Assembly: GCF_001864935.2 (NCBI RefSeq)
Contig: NZ_CP126267.1
Span: forward strand, 558,001 to 622,000
Length of the DNA: 64,000 bases
Source of the DNA: Curtobacterium sp. MCBA15_012
GTDB lineage: Bacteria; Actinomycetota; Actinomycetes; Actinomycetales; Microbacteriaceae
Reading direction: 5' to 3'
Shown: positions 51,023 through 60,041 of the stretch, in pieces
Numbering within the stretch: the first letter of the stretch is position 1
How the letters are laid out: the number at the start of each line of letters is the position of its first letter
The notes under the pieces: model-generated
The model's database searches: none
Told to the model about the DNA's origin: nothing
What the model saw: the letters and a program-made list of their open reading frames with translations, nothing else
Program-made: the position numbers and the translations under genes

Positions 51023-51928
51023 TCAGACGGCGGGGTCGTCGGTGGCGGGCCGGTCGTACCAGGCGAGCAGCGCCTCCTCGGCCCGGCGCGCACCGCGCTC
51101 GCGCGCGAGGTCGAGCGCCGTGCGGCCCTCGGCGTCCGGCACCGTGACGTCCGCGCCGCGTTCCAGGAGCGCCTCGATCGTGCCGCGTCGGTCGAACCAC
51201 GCGGCGGCGTGCAGCGGGGCGAAACCCCAGCGGGGGTCGACCTCGTCGATGCCGGTCGGGTCGACGCCGAACCCGTCCAGCTCGAGCGACAGGCCCCCGA
51301 CGTCACCGTGCCCGGCCGCACGGACCGCCGGCGCTGCCCACTCCAGCCAGCCGTCCGGCACCGGACCGTGCCAGCCGTGCGCCGGACGCTCCCCGAGGTC
51401 GGTCCACACCTGCTCGTGCACCGGCCGCACCGCGATCGCGACGTCCCGGAAGTGCACCGCGAGCTCGCCGGTGGGGGAGAGGAGCAGCCGGAGCTCCCAG
51501 ACGTCGGCGTCGACGTGGGCGATCTCACCGCGCGAGACCTGCACGTCGCCCGCCAGGACGGCGAGCGGAGCGGTGTCGGCCGGTTCGAGCACGGCCCGCT
51601 CGAAGTCGAGCGTGACCTGCGCGTGGTTCCAGCGCCGCCACAGACCGTCCGGGGTGTCGAGGACCTCGTCGGTGCGGACCACCACGACCGCCCGGACCGA
51701 CCGGGTCGGGGCGTCGTCGATGCCTGCCGTGTCCTGGGCGCCGGACGGGGTCTGCTGGTCGGTGTCGTGCCACGCGGCGATCCGGGCTTCGTTCCAGGTC
51801 ACGGAGGCGAGGGCCGCGACCGATGGTGGGGCGTCGGTGACCAGGCGGGCGAGGTGTTCGGCGTAGCCCTCGACGTCCTCGAACGAGACGTACCCGACAC
51901 CGGGCCAGCCCACTCGACTCCATCGCAC
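51023..51928 (-). CDS. Ankyrin-repeat protein
   Basis: A 301-residue soluble protein. The last third has ankyrin repeats, best seen in GFAPLHAAAWFDRRGTIEAL and GRTALDLARERGARRAEEAL. The N-terminal two thirds (VSFEDVEGYAEHLARLV ... LRLLLSPTGELAVHFRDVAI) is unrecognised. GTG 51928 is the preferred start; GTG 51913 is possible. It is divergent from the exopolysaccharide unit; any link is unknown. Confidence 0.7.
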   Translation of the reverse strand: MRWSRVGWPGVGYVSFEDVEGYAEHLARLVTDAPPSVAALASVTWNEARIAAWHDTDQQTPSGAQDTAGIDDAPTRSVRAVVVVRTDEVLDTPDGLWRRWNHAQVTLDFERAVLEPADTAPLAVLAGDVQVSRGEIAHVDADVWELRLLLSPTGELAVHFRDVAIAVRPVHEQVWTDLGERPAHGWHGPVPDGWLEWAAPAVRAAGHGDVGGLSLELDGFGVDPTGIDEVDPRWGFAPLHAAAWFDRRGTIEALLERGADVTVPDAEGRTALDLARERGARRAEEALLAWYDRPATDDPAV

Positions 51929-51974
51929 GCTCCGACAATACCGGGGCGGGATGCGTCCGGACGGCGCTCCTCTG

Positions 51975-52003
51975 TGGACATACCGGACACAAGATATTAG
52001 AAT
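51975..52003 (+). promoter_or_regulatory. Promoter of the first exopolysaccharide unit
   Basis: TGGACA (51975-51980) and TAGAAT (51998-52003) are 17 bp apart. The -10 ends 6 bp before ATG 52010, and no Shine-Dalgarno sequence is present, so the mRNA should be leaderless. Confidence 0.65.
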
Positions 52004-52009
52004 TCTGGG

Positions 52010-53233
52010 ATGGCAACCCGATCGACGCACCTTCGAGTCACCATCGTGACGCAGTACTACCCGCCGGAGATGCAGGGCTGGATCCCCGCCTCCGTTGCGC
52101 GCGGCCTCGCGGAGCGGGGTCACGACGTCACCGTGGTGACCGCGTTCCCCAACTACCCCTTCGGCCGGGTGTTCCCCGGTTGGAAGCAGCGGTTCCGGCA
52201 CGCGGAGCGGGACGGGGCGGTCACCGTCCGTCGCGTGCCCATCGTGCCGGACCACTCGAGCAGCGCGCTCCGGCGCATGGTGAACTGCCTCAGCTTCGCC
52301 GCGTCCTCGCTCACGCGCACCCTCGACGCCCGGCATGCCGACGTCGTCTACGTGCACAGCGCACAGCCGACAGCCGCGATCGGCCCGATGCTGTGGCAGT
52401 TGCTGTTCCGCACGCCGTACGTCCTCCACGTACAGGACATCTGGCCCGAGTCCGTCACGGGGTCCGGATTCGTCCGGAGCGCGAGAGCCGCGAAGGCGGC
52501 ACAGGTCGCGCTCCTCGCGTGGCTCCGCCGACTCCACCGGCGCGCCGCGCACGTCATCGCGATCGCTCCGGGCGCTGCTCGACTCCTGGTCGAGCGGGGG
52601 AGCAGGGACGCGGACACGTCCGTCGTGCTCAACTGGGCGATGCACCTCCCCGAGCCAGCAGCGCGTGACCGCGACGGAACGACGACGATCGTGTACGCCG
52701 GCAACCTCGGCCCGAACCAGGGTCTGGACCCGATCATCCGAGCCGCCGCGCGCTGCCGCGATCTGCACGACCTGCGCTTCGTCTTCGTCGGCGACGGGAT
52801 GGCTGCCGACGACCTCAGAGCCACCGCGAGTGAGATCGGCGCGACGAACATCGACTTCCGACCAGCGGTCGCGAGAGAGGCGATGCCGGGCGTGCACGCG
52901 GGTGCGGACTTCGAGATCGTCTCGTTGGCGGTGGCACCGATGTCGCCGATGACCATCCCCTCCAAGCTCCAGGACGCGCTCGCCAACGGGGTGCCCGTGA
53001 TCGCTGCGGTCTCCGGTGACGCGGCGGAGATCGTCCGCGAGGGCGCAGCCGGGTTCGTCGTCGACCCGTCGGACGTCGACGCGATCGAAGCCGCCTTCCG
53101 GGCAGCGCACTCGACCGTCGGAGCGGAACGCGACCGGATGGCCGCGAACGCTCGTCGCGTCGTCGAACAGCGGATGCACCCCGGTCCTGCGATCGACCGC
53201 ATCGAGCAGATCCTGTCGGAGGCAGCCCGATGA
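52010..53233 (+). CDS. GT4 glycosyltransferase, WbuB-like
   Basis: A 407-residue GT-B fold glycosyltransferase. The N-terminal region (VTIVTQYYPPEMQGWIPAS) and the donor-binding half (IVYAGNLGPNQGLD, MTIPSKLQDALANGVPVIA) are typical of WbuB-type enzymes, some of which transfer N-acetyl-L-fucosamine; the fnl genes nearby make that donor plausible here. It begins the plus-strand part of the exopolysaccharide locus and overlaps the sugar transferase gene by 4 nt. Confidence 0.88.
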   Translation: MATRSTHLRVTIVTQYYPPEMQGWIPASVARGLAERGHDVTVVTAFPNYPFGRVFPGWKQRFRHAERDGAVTVRRVPIVPDHSSSALRRMVNCLSFAASSLTRTLDARHADVVYVHSAQPTAAIGPMLWQLLFRTPYVLHVQDIWPESVTGSGFVRSARAAKAAQVALLAWLRRLHRRAAHVIAIAPGAARLLVERGSRDADTSVVLNWAMHLPEPAARDRDGTTTIVYAGNLGPNQGLDPIIRAAARCRDLHDLRFVFVGDGMAADDLRATASEIGATNIDFRPAVAREAMPGVHAGADFEIVSLAVAPMSPMTIPSKLQDALANGVPVIAAVSGDAAEIVREGAAGFVVDPSDVDAIEAAFRAAHSTVGAERDRMAANARRVVEQRMHPGPAIDRIEQILSEAAR

Positions 53234-53883
53234 CCCGTCGTCGGCGGGAGCGCTCGTGGGCGCACCGGAAGCGGCTGCTCGACCAGATCGTCGCCGTCGC
53301 GCTCCTCGTCCTGCTCGCACCGCTGTTCATCGTCGTCGCCGTCGCCATCCGCTGCGAGGGGAGCGGACCGGTGATCTACCGACAGACACGACCCGGCCTC
53401 CACGGAGTCCCCTTCCAGATCGTGAAGTTCCGGACCATGCGCCCCGACGCCGAGCTCGAGCGGCTGGGAACGGACGGCGACCACCTGCGGATCACCCGGC
53501 TCGGGCGCCTGCTCCGCACCACGAGCATCGACGAGCTCCCGAACCTCGTGAACGTCGCCCGCGGCGAGATGAGCATCATCGGGCCGAGGCCGCTCCTGAT
53601 GTCCTACCTGCCGCTCTACTCCGAGCGACAGGCCAGGCGGCACGAGGTCCGGCCGGGGATGACCGGACTCGCACAGGTCAACGGTCGCAACGACTCCGAC
53701 TGGGACACCCGGTTCGACCTCGACGTGGCCTACGTCGACGGGTGCTCGTTCCGGCTCGATGTCCGCATCCTCGTGGCCACCGTCCGCACCGTCCTGACGG
53801 CACGCGGCGTGTCCGCGCCCGGGCACGCGACGATGGTGCGGTTCACGGGCGTCGATCCGGGGAACGAGCGCGTGAGCGTCTGA
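53230..53883 (+). CDS. Undecaprenyl-phosphate sugar phosphotransferase
   Basis: A 217-residue bacterial sugar transferase (PF02397 type), which starts repeat-unit synthesis by linking a sugar-phosphate to undecaprenyl phosphate. One membrane helix (about 18-38) is followed by the family segments KFRTM, RTTSIDELPNLVNV, GEMSIIGPRP and the RPGMTGLAQVNGRN block. It lacks the long N-terminal membrane region of WcaJ/WbaP, so it is the short form. The terminator follows directly. Confidence 0.92.
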   Translation: MTRRRRERSWAHRKRLLDQIVAVALLVLLAPLFIVVAVAIRCEGSGPVIYRQTRPGLHGVPFQIVKFRTMRPDAELERLGTDGDHLRITRLGRLLRTTSIDELPNLVNVARGEMSIIGPRPLLMSYLPLYSERQARRHEVRPGMTGLAQVNGRNDSDWDTRFDLDVAYVDGCSFRLDVRILVATVRTVLTARGVSAPGHATMVRFTGVDPGNERVSV

Positions 53884-53891
53884 CCCCGAGC

Positions 53892-53934
53892 ACGACGAGA
53901 CCCCGGCACGGACGACGTGCCGGGGTCTCGTCGT
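53892..53934. terminator. 19-bp terminator between convergent exopolysaccharide units
   Basis: ACGACGAGACCCCGGCACG (53892-53910) pairs perfectly with 53916-53934. A degraded second copy of its right half follows to about 53980, and a run of 12 C residues at 53991-54002 separates it from the convergent glycosyltransferase. Confidence 0.85.
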
Positions 53935-54030
53935 ACCGGGTTCCCCGGCACAGATGACGTGTCGAGGTCTCGTCGTCCCGGGAGATCGCTCCCCCCCCCC
54001 CCGCACACCGACTGTGTCGAGGTCAGGCCG

Positions 54031-55161
54031 TCAGAGCCCGAGTGCCAGCTCGAAGACGTGGGGTGCCGGCCGGGCCGAGCGCCAGGCGTCGTAGGCATCG
54101 GCCGCGTCCGTCGCACGCCGTGTCAGGGACACCTCGTCCTCGCGGGCGAGCTGCTCGAGGACGTCTGCCCATCCGTCGTCGGGCACGACCTCCCCGCCGC
54201 CGGCCGCGACGCGTCCGGACCACGGCGTGGTGTCGGGGAGCAGGACCGGGCGCCCGACCGACATCGCCTCGACGATCGTGTGTCCGAAGTTCTCACCGGC
54301 CGTCGCGGTCACCATGGCGTGCGCGTCCTCGATCGAGGCGAGCACCTCGTCGTGCGTCCGCGTTCCCCGGAACTCGACGCGGACGTGGCCGGGCAGCGCG
54401 CGGGCGAGGGCCTCGCACTTCCGCCCGTACGCCTGATCGTCGACCGGGCCGACCACGACGAGACGCACCGGCACGGAGACCTCCGCGAGTGCCTCGAGCA
54501 GCAGGTGCGTCCGCTTCTTCGGACTGATCCGTCCCACCGTGACCAACTCGAGTCGACCGGCCACCCGGACCGGCGAGCGCCTCGCGACCGCGGGCAGCAT
54601 CGTCTCGTTCTCCCGCACGACGACCACGGCGTCGTCACCCACCACCGCCCGGATGTTCGCCGCCTCGAGCTCGGTGGACGCGTGCCAGACGGTCCGACGG
54701 AACAGCCCCGCGTGACGGGCGAGGGTGAGGTACCGGTGCTTCTTCGCCTGCTGCAGCGCGAGCGCTCCCGGGTCGAACTCGCCACGGGGCGCGACGAGCA
54801 GCCGTCCGCCCCGTGGTGTCGCGCATCGCTCCAGGAGCGATGGGAGGATGCCGAACAACGGATCGAACACGCTGTTGGCGTAGGTGAGGTCGGGACGAGG
54901 ACCACGCCTGATCGCCCGAGCGAGCCGCAGGGTGCCCGTCGGCCCGCCGGTGTCGAGGAAGTGGACGGTGCGGTGGGCGTCGCGGACCGGCGACCGAGGG
55001 ACGTCGAGGCGCACACGCGCCTGGAGGTCGCGGTCACGGGTGAGCACCTCGACGTGCATCCGAGACGGTGCCGCACGCGTCAGGGCGTCGAGCGTGCGGA
55101 TCGGTCCGCCGCCGGCGACAGCGGGCGGGAAGTACGGTGCCAGGACCCGGACGGCGGTCAC
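54031..55161 (-). CDS. GT4 glycosyltransferase
   Basis: A 376-residue GT-B glycosyltransferase. It opens TAVRVLAPYFPPAVAGGGPI, and its donor half contains VTVGRISPKKRTHLLLEAL and ENFGHTIVEAMSVGRPVLLP, with the family's E-x7-E pattern. GTG 55161 overlaps the preceding stop (GTGA). Last gene of the minus-strand unit; donor and linkage unknown. Confidence 0.88.
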   Translation of the reverse strand: MTAVRVLAPYFPPAVAGGGPIRTLDALTRAAPSRMHVEVLTRDRDLQARVRLDVPRSPVRDAHRTVHFLDTGGPTGTLRLARAIRRGPRPDLTYANSVFDPLFGILPSLLERCATPRGGRLLVAPRGEFDPGALALQQAKKHRYLTLARHAGLFRRTVWHASTELEAANIRAVVGDDAVVVVRENETMLPAVARRSPVRVAGRLELVTVGRISPKKRTHLLLEALAEVSVPVRLVVVGPVDDQAYGRKCEALARALPGHVRVEFRGTRTHDEVLASIEDAHAMVTATAGENFGHTIVEAMSVGRPVLLPDTTPWSGRVAAGGGEVVPDDGWADVLEQLAREDEVSLTRRATDAADAYDAWRSARPAPHVFELALGL

Positions 55162-56417
55162 CGGTCCGCCCCCCGCTCGGAGTGGCGTTCCACCGCGCGG
55201 GCGAGGGACGCACGCCACGCCCGTTCCGCCACCGCTCGGGCGTAGGTCCGCTCGACGTGTGCACGCGCGCGGCGTCCGCGCGCGTCGGCGTGCTCGCGGT
55301 CGCGGACACCGTCCGCGAGCGCTGCCGCGAAGGCAGCCTCGATCGTCGGTCCGAACGGCACGAGCGTGCCGACGTCCGAGGGGACCGCCTCGGTCGCTCC
55401 GCGGGTCGCGGTCGTGACGACGGGCAGGCCGGAGGCCATCGCCTCGATGAAGACCACGCCGAACCCTTCCTCTCGGGAAGCGAGGGCGAAGAGCGACGCG
55501 CTGCGCAGCAGCGTCGCGAGTTCCTCGTCCGAGGGTGAGCTCAGCACGTCGACGACGTCCCGGAGTCCGAGCTCGTCGATGAGCTCCAGGTCCGCGGTGG
55601 GCAAGGTGTGCCGACCGGCCAGCACCAGACGGTTCCGCAGGCCGTGCTCGTGTCGAGCGATCGCGTAGGCGCGCAGGAGCGTCCGGATGTCCTTCCGAGG
55701 GTCGTTCAGGCGACCGGCCATGACGACGGGGCCGTCCGCGGCGCGGCGCTCGGCTGGCCGGTGGACGTCCGTGTCGACCCCGAGCGGGAGGACCTCGACG
55801 ATCTGACCGGTGCGCTCCCGCAGGACGTCCGCCATCGACGCGTTGACCGTGACGATGGTCCCGGCCAGGTCGAGGGCCCGCGCGTCGTACCGCGCCGTCG
55901 CGGCCGTGTTCGCGCGCAACAGCGCACCGCGGACTCCGCGTGTGACCGCGAGCCGAGCCGACCGTTCCTCCTCGACGAGGGATGCGACCTTCAGCACCCA
56001 GGGGATGCGCACGTCCCGCATGACGGATCCGATGGCCGGGGTCCCGGCGATCACGAGCGCGGCATCACACTCGTCGATGACCTCGGTCAGGACACGGCGT
56101 GGCCGGTACCGGTTCGACTCGAGCTCGGGAAGCACCGTCCCGACGTCCCAGACCTCGTGGCCACCGAACGTCCGTGATCGGGCCGTCGGGCCGCGGAGGA
56201 GCGAGGCCGGGCGCAGCGGAGAGGCGTGTTCCGGAGCGCCGCGGAACATGCGAGGGGACACGAACCGGACGGCCCACCGCTCGTCGTGGGGGACGTGGCA
56301 TCCTCCGAACGCCGATGCCACGAAGTCCGCCACGGCGGCGAGGCCCCCGCCTCGAGCTTCAGGGGTGCGGTACTCGGGTACCACGATGGCGAGAGTGCGC
56401 AAGGGCGGCTCCTTCAC
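55158..56417 (-). CDS. GT4 glycosyltransferase
   Basis: A 419-residue GT-B glycosyltransferase. The N-terminal VVPEYRTPEARGGGLAAVAD and donor-binding MAGRLNDPRKDIRTLL, REEGFGVVFIEAMASGLPVV segments are diagnostic. GTG 56417 overlaps the flippase stop. It probably extends the lipid-linked repeat unit on the cytoplasmic face. Confidence 0.88.
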   Translation of the reverse strand: MKEPPLRTLAIVVPEYRTPEARGGGLAAVADFVASAFGGCHVPHDERWAVRFVSPRMFRGAPEHASPLRPASLLRGPTARSRTFGGHEVWDVGTVLPELESNRYRPRRVLTEVIDECDAALVIAGTPAIGSVMRDVRIPWVLKVASLVEEERSARLAVTRGVRGALLRANTAATARYDARALDLAGTIVTVNASMADVLRERTGQIVEVLPLGVDTDVHRPAERRAADGPVVMAGRLNDPRKDIRTLLRAYAIARHEHGLRNRLVLAGRHTLPTADLELIDELGLRDVVDVLSSPSDEELATLLRSASLFALASREEGFGVVFIEAMASGLPVVTTATRGATEAVPSDVGTLVPFGPTIEAAFAAALADGVRDREHADARGRRARAHVERTYARAVAERAWRASLARAVERHSERGADR

Positions 56418-57634
56418 GAGAGGCCCGGACCGGGCCGGGGACGAGGTGCTGACGAGGGGGCGACGAGCGTCGCGAGACTCCACCACCACGCGACGGCGCC
56501 GAGGACGGTGACGACAGCGGCAGCGGCGACGATCGCGTCGATGCCGTGCGACGCGGCGATGATCACCGCGGGCAGTCGCACCGCGGCCGTGGCGATCCTG
56601 ACCGACACGATCCGACGACCGTTGCCGATCGCGCGGTGCGCGACCTCGGGGACGGCCGCGACCATCTGGAAGAACAGCTCGACGGCGGTGAGCAGGAGGA
56701 CGGGCTCGACGGTCCTCCAGGTCGCACCGAGCAGTGCGCTGCCGAGGCGGTCGGGCGCGGACGCGAGGAGGACGAGGGCCGGCAGAGCGAGCCCCGACAG
56801 GACCGCGGTGTCGATCACGAACGGACGCAGACCGCATCCCGATCCGAGGTGCTGGACCGCCCGGGGGATGAGCACCGCGCGGGAGGCGGACAGCGCAACG
56901 GTCACCGGGCCCGCGAGCGTGCCGGCTCCGCGGAGCGCTGCGGCGACCGACAGGCCGCCGATCGCCGTCGCGATCCAGGTGACGAGCTGCACGACGCCGC
57001 TGCCGATCACCGTGTCGCTCGCGAAGGCGATCGACCGTGCGTGCGTCACCGGCGTCCTCGCCCACGACGGGACCACGTCCGAACGCGTCACAGCCGCAGC
57101 CGTGTACCCGATCAGCGCGCCGCCACCGGCCCAGAGGGCGAAGGCGGTGAGGCCGTCCCACGCGCCGAGGAGCGTCCCGACGAGGGCGATCACGCTCGCC
57201 GTGCACACGACCGTCTCGAGGACGACCGCCTGCCACGCTGCCCCGGTCGCGAGCAGGACCGCCCGGACGCACTCACGGAGCGTCAGGCCGTGCGCGACGA
57301 CGGCTCCCGTGACCAGGTAGGCCGACCCGGTCGCCACGCCGGCGCCGAGCAGTACGACCGCCCCGACGAGCCCCATGACCGACGCCCGACCGAGCATCCT
57401 GGTCCCGCGGGGACGACGGTGCGCGTCCGCGACCAGGGGATCGGTCACGGCCGACTTGCTGAGCGCCGTCAGGAGGACCAGAGCGGCCACGGCGACGCCG
57501 AACCGACCGGTGTCGTCGACGGAGGACGTCCGCGCGACCGAGACCGCGACGAGCAACCCGGAGGCGCTCGCGAGCGCCGTCGCGGTGAGGGCGGCGACCG
57601 CACGACTCCGGATGACCCCGGGCAGGCGCCTCAC
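56414..57634 (-). CDS. wzx: Polysaccharide flippase (Wzx-like)
   Basis: A 406-residue polytopic membrane protein with about twelve helices, Ala/Val/Leu-rich, with a polysaccharide-synthase/MATE-like pattern. It is called Wzx mainly by topology and position between the polymerase and glycosyltransferases. It should move the undecaprenyl-linked unit across the membrane. GTG 57634 overlaps the polymerase stop by 4 nt. Confidence 0.7.
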   Translation of the reverse strand: MRRLPGVIRSRAVAALTATALASASGLLVAVSVARTSSVDDTGRFGVAVAALVLLTALSKSAVTDPLVADAHRRPRGTRMLGRASVMGLVGAVVLLGAGVATGSAYLVTGAVVAHGLTLRECVRAVLLATGAAWQAVVLETVVCTASVIALVGTLLGAWDGLTAFALWAGGGALIGYTAAAVTRSDVVPSWARTPVTHARSIAFASDTVIGSGVVQLVTWIATAIGGLSVAAALRGAGTLAGPVTVALSASRAVLIPRAVQHLGSGCGLRPFVIDTAVLSGLALPALVLLASAPDRLGSALLGATWRTVEPVLLLTAVELFFQMVAAVPEVAHRAIGNGRRIVSVRIATAAVRLPAVIIAASHGIDAIVAAAAVVTVLGAVAWWWSLATLVAPSSAPRPRPGPGLS

Positions 57635-58899
57635 GACTGCCGCACCGTCGACGTGGGAGTCACTCGCGTCGGGCGGTCCCCCCGGACGGGTGATCGCCGA
57701 GCCCACACCTGCAGCGCCACGAACACCGGAAGCGTCGCGACGAGCGCCTGCAGCGCGCCGATCGTCGAGTCGGGCGGTGTCCCGAACCACGAGAGCGGGC
57801 CGTTGAGAGCGAGCGTGAAGAGGACGAGGGCGTACGGACGCCGCGCGATGCCGGACCACGGCCGGAGCGTCATCACGAACGCCGCGTACCCGGCGTACAG
57901 GAGCACCACGGCGAAGGCTCCCCAGAAGAACCACACGGTCGCCACCGGGAGGAACGTGTACGACGAGAAGGGTGCGCCGCCGAGGTACTCGTTGATCAGG
58001 TTGCCGGACGAGAGCGCACCGCGGTCGGGGTCGAGGAACCGGGGCACGAGGCCGTACCGGACCACCTCGCCGAACCCGGGCTGGCCGAGCTCGTGACCGG
58101 GCCCCAGGTCGGCGGCGCGGCCGATCTGCTCGTCGAAGCGGAGCCGGTCGCTCGCCGTCACGTCGGTGCTCACGTCGATGCCGTTCGCGAGCCGCAGCTG
58201 GTTCCGCACGGCGAAGACGGTCGGCCAGACGACGGCGACGAGCCCGATCGAAGCGACGATCCACGACCGCGGCACGAGCTCGGTGAGGTACGCCAGGGCG
58301 GCCAGGAGCACCAGGAACGCGACCGCGCGCACCGTGATGGTGGTGACGGACGCGGAGACGACCTGTGTCAGCAGGAGCGCACCGATCCAGCGGAGGACGC
58401 CAGCTCGGCTCAGACCCCCCGTGTGCCGGGCCGTGATGAGCAGCGCCAGTGCGACCGCTGTCCACGAGGTGAAGGGCGTGAGGACGGCGGCAGCGCCGGA
58501 GGGGAGCTCCCCGTCGACCTGCGATCGCAGTGTCCCCGCACCCAGCACGACGGAGGCGAGGGTCGCGGCGATCGCGACGACGCTGACGATGCGCGCGAGC
58601 ACGGCGAGACGCTCCGGGTGCCAGGCCGACACGGACGGGAGCCGGGGGGACGGGTTGCGCGGGGACGTCGCGGCCGGCCTGCCGGAGCGGCGTTCGGCGA
58701 CCGCGATCGACGCGACCGCGGCCTCGACGGCGAACGCCCCGGCGATCGCGAGCGCCGACGTCCGGATGATGAAGTCGGTCTCCGGGTTGCCGTACCAGAC
58801 CGCCGTCGGCAGGAAGAGCAGCACGTACGGAGCAGCGACGGCGAACGTCGTCGGGAAGCGCAGCGCGAGCTGACGACCGACGGATCGCGTGGCGTTCAC
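57631..58899 (-). CDS. wzy: O-antigen/repeat-unit polymerase (Wzy-like)
   Basis: A 422-residue membrane protein with about ten to eleven helices and a large loop (about residues 245-310, RNQLRLANGIDVSTDV ... GLVPRFLDPDRGALSS), the usual layout of Wzy polymerases. Sequence is divergent as typical for this class, so the call relies on topology and context. GTG 58899 overlaps the epimerase stop. Confidence 0.7.
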   Translation of the reverse strand: MNATRSVGRQLALRFPTTFAVAAPYVLLFLPTAVWYGNPETDFIIRTSALAIAGAFAVEAAVASIAVAERRSGRPAATSPRNPSPRLPSVSAWHPERLAVLARIVSVVAIAATLASVVLGAGTLRSQVDGELPSGAAAVLTPFTSWTAVALALLITARHTGGLSRAGVLRWIGALLLTQVVSASVTTITVRAVAFLVLLAALAYLTELVPRSWIVASIGLVAVVWPTVFAVRNQLRLANGIDVSTDVTASDRLRFDEQIGRAADLGPGHELGQPGFGEVVRYGLVPRFLDPDRGALSSGNLINEYLGGAPFSSYTFLPVATVWFFWGAFAVVLLYAGYAAFVMTLRPWSGIARRPYALVLFTLALNGPLSWFGTPPDSTIGALQALVATLPVFVALQVWARRSPVRGDRPTRVTPTSTVRQS

Positions 58900-60041
58900 G
58901 GTCGACGCCGGATGCCCAGGTTGGCGTGGTGCGCGTGCGCGGTGCCGAGGATGAACCCGACCACGCGGCGGGCCGTGTCCGGCACCGCGTACTCCGCCGG
59001 TGCCGACTGCCGTGTCGTGGCGGTGGCGCGAGCGAAGCGAACCGCTTCGGTCACCGACCGGGTGGCGACCCCGGCGGTCACCACCGAACCGGTGTCGATC
59101 GCCTCCGGACGCTCGATGCGCTCGCGGAGCGTGACCGCCGGGAACCCGAGCATGACGGACTCCTCGCTGATGGTGCCGGAGTCCGACAGCACCACGAACG
59201 CCGAGCGCTGCAGCGCGATGTAGTCGTGGAAACCGAAGGGCTCGTGCAGGATCACCCTCGGCCAACGGCTCGCGTCGATCCCGGTCAGGGACCTGCGCGT
59301 CCGCGGGTGGGTGGACACCAGGACCGGCAGGTCGTGCTCGTCCCCGACGGCCTGGACCGCATCGAGCAGTGCGATGAGTCGTTCCGGGTCGTCGACGTTC
59401 TCCTCGCGATGCGCGCTCACGAGGACGTAACCGTCCGGCTCGAGTGAGTACTGCTCGAGGGCGTCGCTCGCCGCGATGGACGCGCTGTGGGCGGCGAGTA
59501 CCTCGCAGAGCGGTGACCCGGTCAACACGACGCGGGCGGGGTGGATCCCCTCCGACAGCAGGTTCCGTCGCGCGTGCTCGGTGTACACGAGGTTGTAGTC
59601 CGCGACGTGGTCGACCAGGCGCCGGTTCGTCTCCTCCGGGACGTTCTCGTCGAAGGACCGGTTGCCGGCCTCCATGTGGAACACCGGGATGCGCATGCGC
59701 TTCGCGATGATCGCGGCCAGTGCGCTGTTCGTGTCCCCGAGCACGAGCACGGCGTCGGGCCGCTCCGCCAGCAGGACCTGCTCGGTCTGGCGCAGGACGT
59801 CGCCGAGGACCGAGCCGAGCGAGGACGTGTCGATCGACAGCAGGTGGTCGGGCTGGCGCAGTCCGAGGTCCTCGAAGAAGACGTCGTTCAGCTGGCGGTC
59901 GTGGTTCTGCCCGGTGTGGACGAGGACGTGGTCGCACGTCCGTTCGAGCAGGTGGATGACCTCGGACAGCCGGATGAGCTCCGGCCGGGTGCCGACGACG
60001 GTCAGGACCTTCGTCCGGGGGCGGGTCGTGTTCGTGGTCAT
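58896..60041 (-). CDS. fnlC: UDP-GlcNAc 2-epimerase family, FnlC-like
   Basis: A 381-residue non-hydrolysing 2-epimerase. Active-site segments are VVGTRPELIRL, LVLGDTNSALA, FHMEAGNRSFDENVPEETNRR, SAHREEN and LSDSGTISEES. With the two upstream genes it should complete UDP-N-acetyl-L-fucosamine synthesis (FnlC/CapG, third step), rather than making UDP-ManNAc. ATG 60041 overlaps the fnlB stop. Confidence 0.9.
   Translation of the reverse strand: MTTNTTRPRTKVLTVVGTRPELIRLSEVIHLLERTCDHVLVHTGQNHDRQLNDVFFEDLGLRQPDHLLSIDTSSLGSVLGDVLRQTEQVLLAERPDAVLVLGDTNSALAAIIAKRMRIPVFHMEAGNRSFDENVPEETNRRLVDHVADYNLVYTEHARRNLLSEGIHPARVVLTGSPLCEVLAAHSASIAASDALEQYSLEPDGYVLVSAHREENVDDPERLIALLDAVQAVGDEHDLPVLVSTHPRTRRSLTGIDASRWPRVILHEPFGFHDYIALQRSAFVVLSDSGTISEESVMLGFPAVTLRERIERPEAIDTGSVVTAGVATRSVTEAVRFARATATTRQSAPAEYAVPDTARRVVGFILGTAHAHHANLGIRRRP

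Noticed and set aside
58896..60041. The 2-epimerase as WecB making UDP-ManNAc
   Set aside because: Direct coupling with fnlA and fnlB makes FnlC, the last step to UDP-L-FucNAc, the better reading, although the folds are the same.
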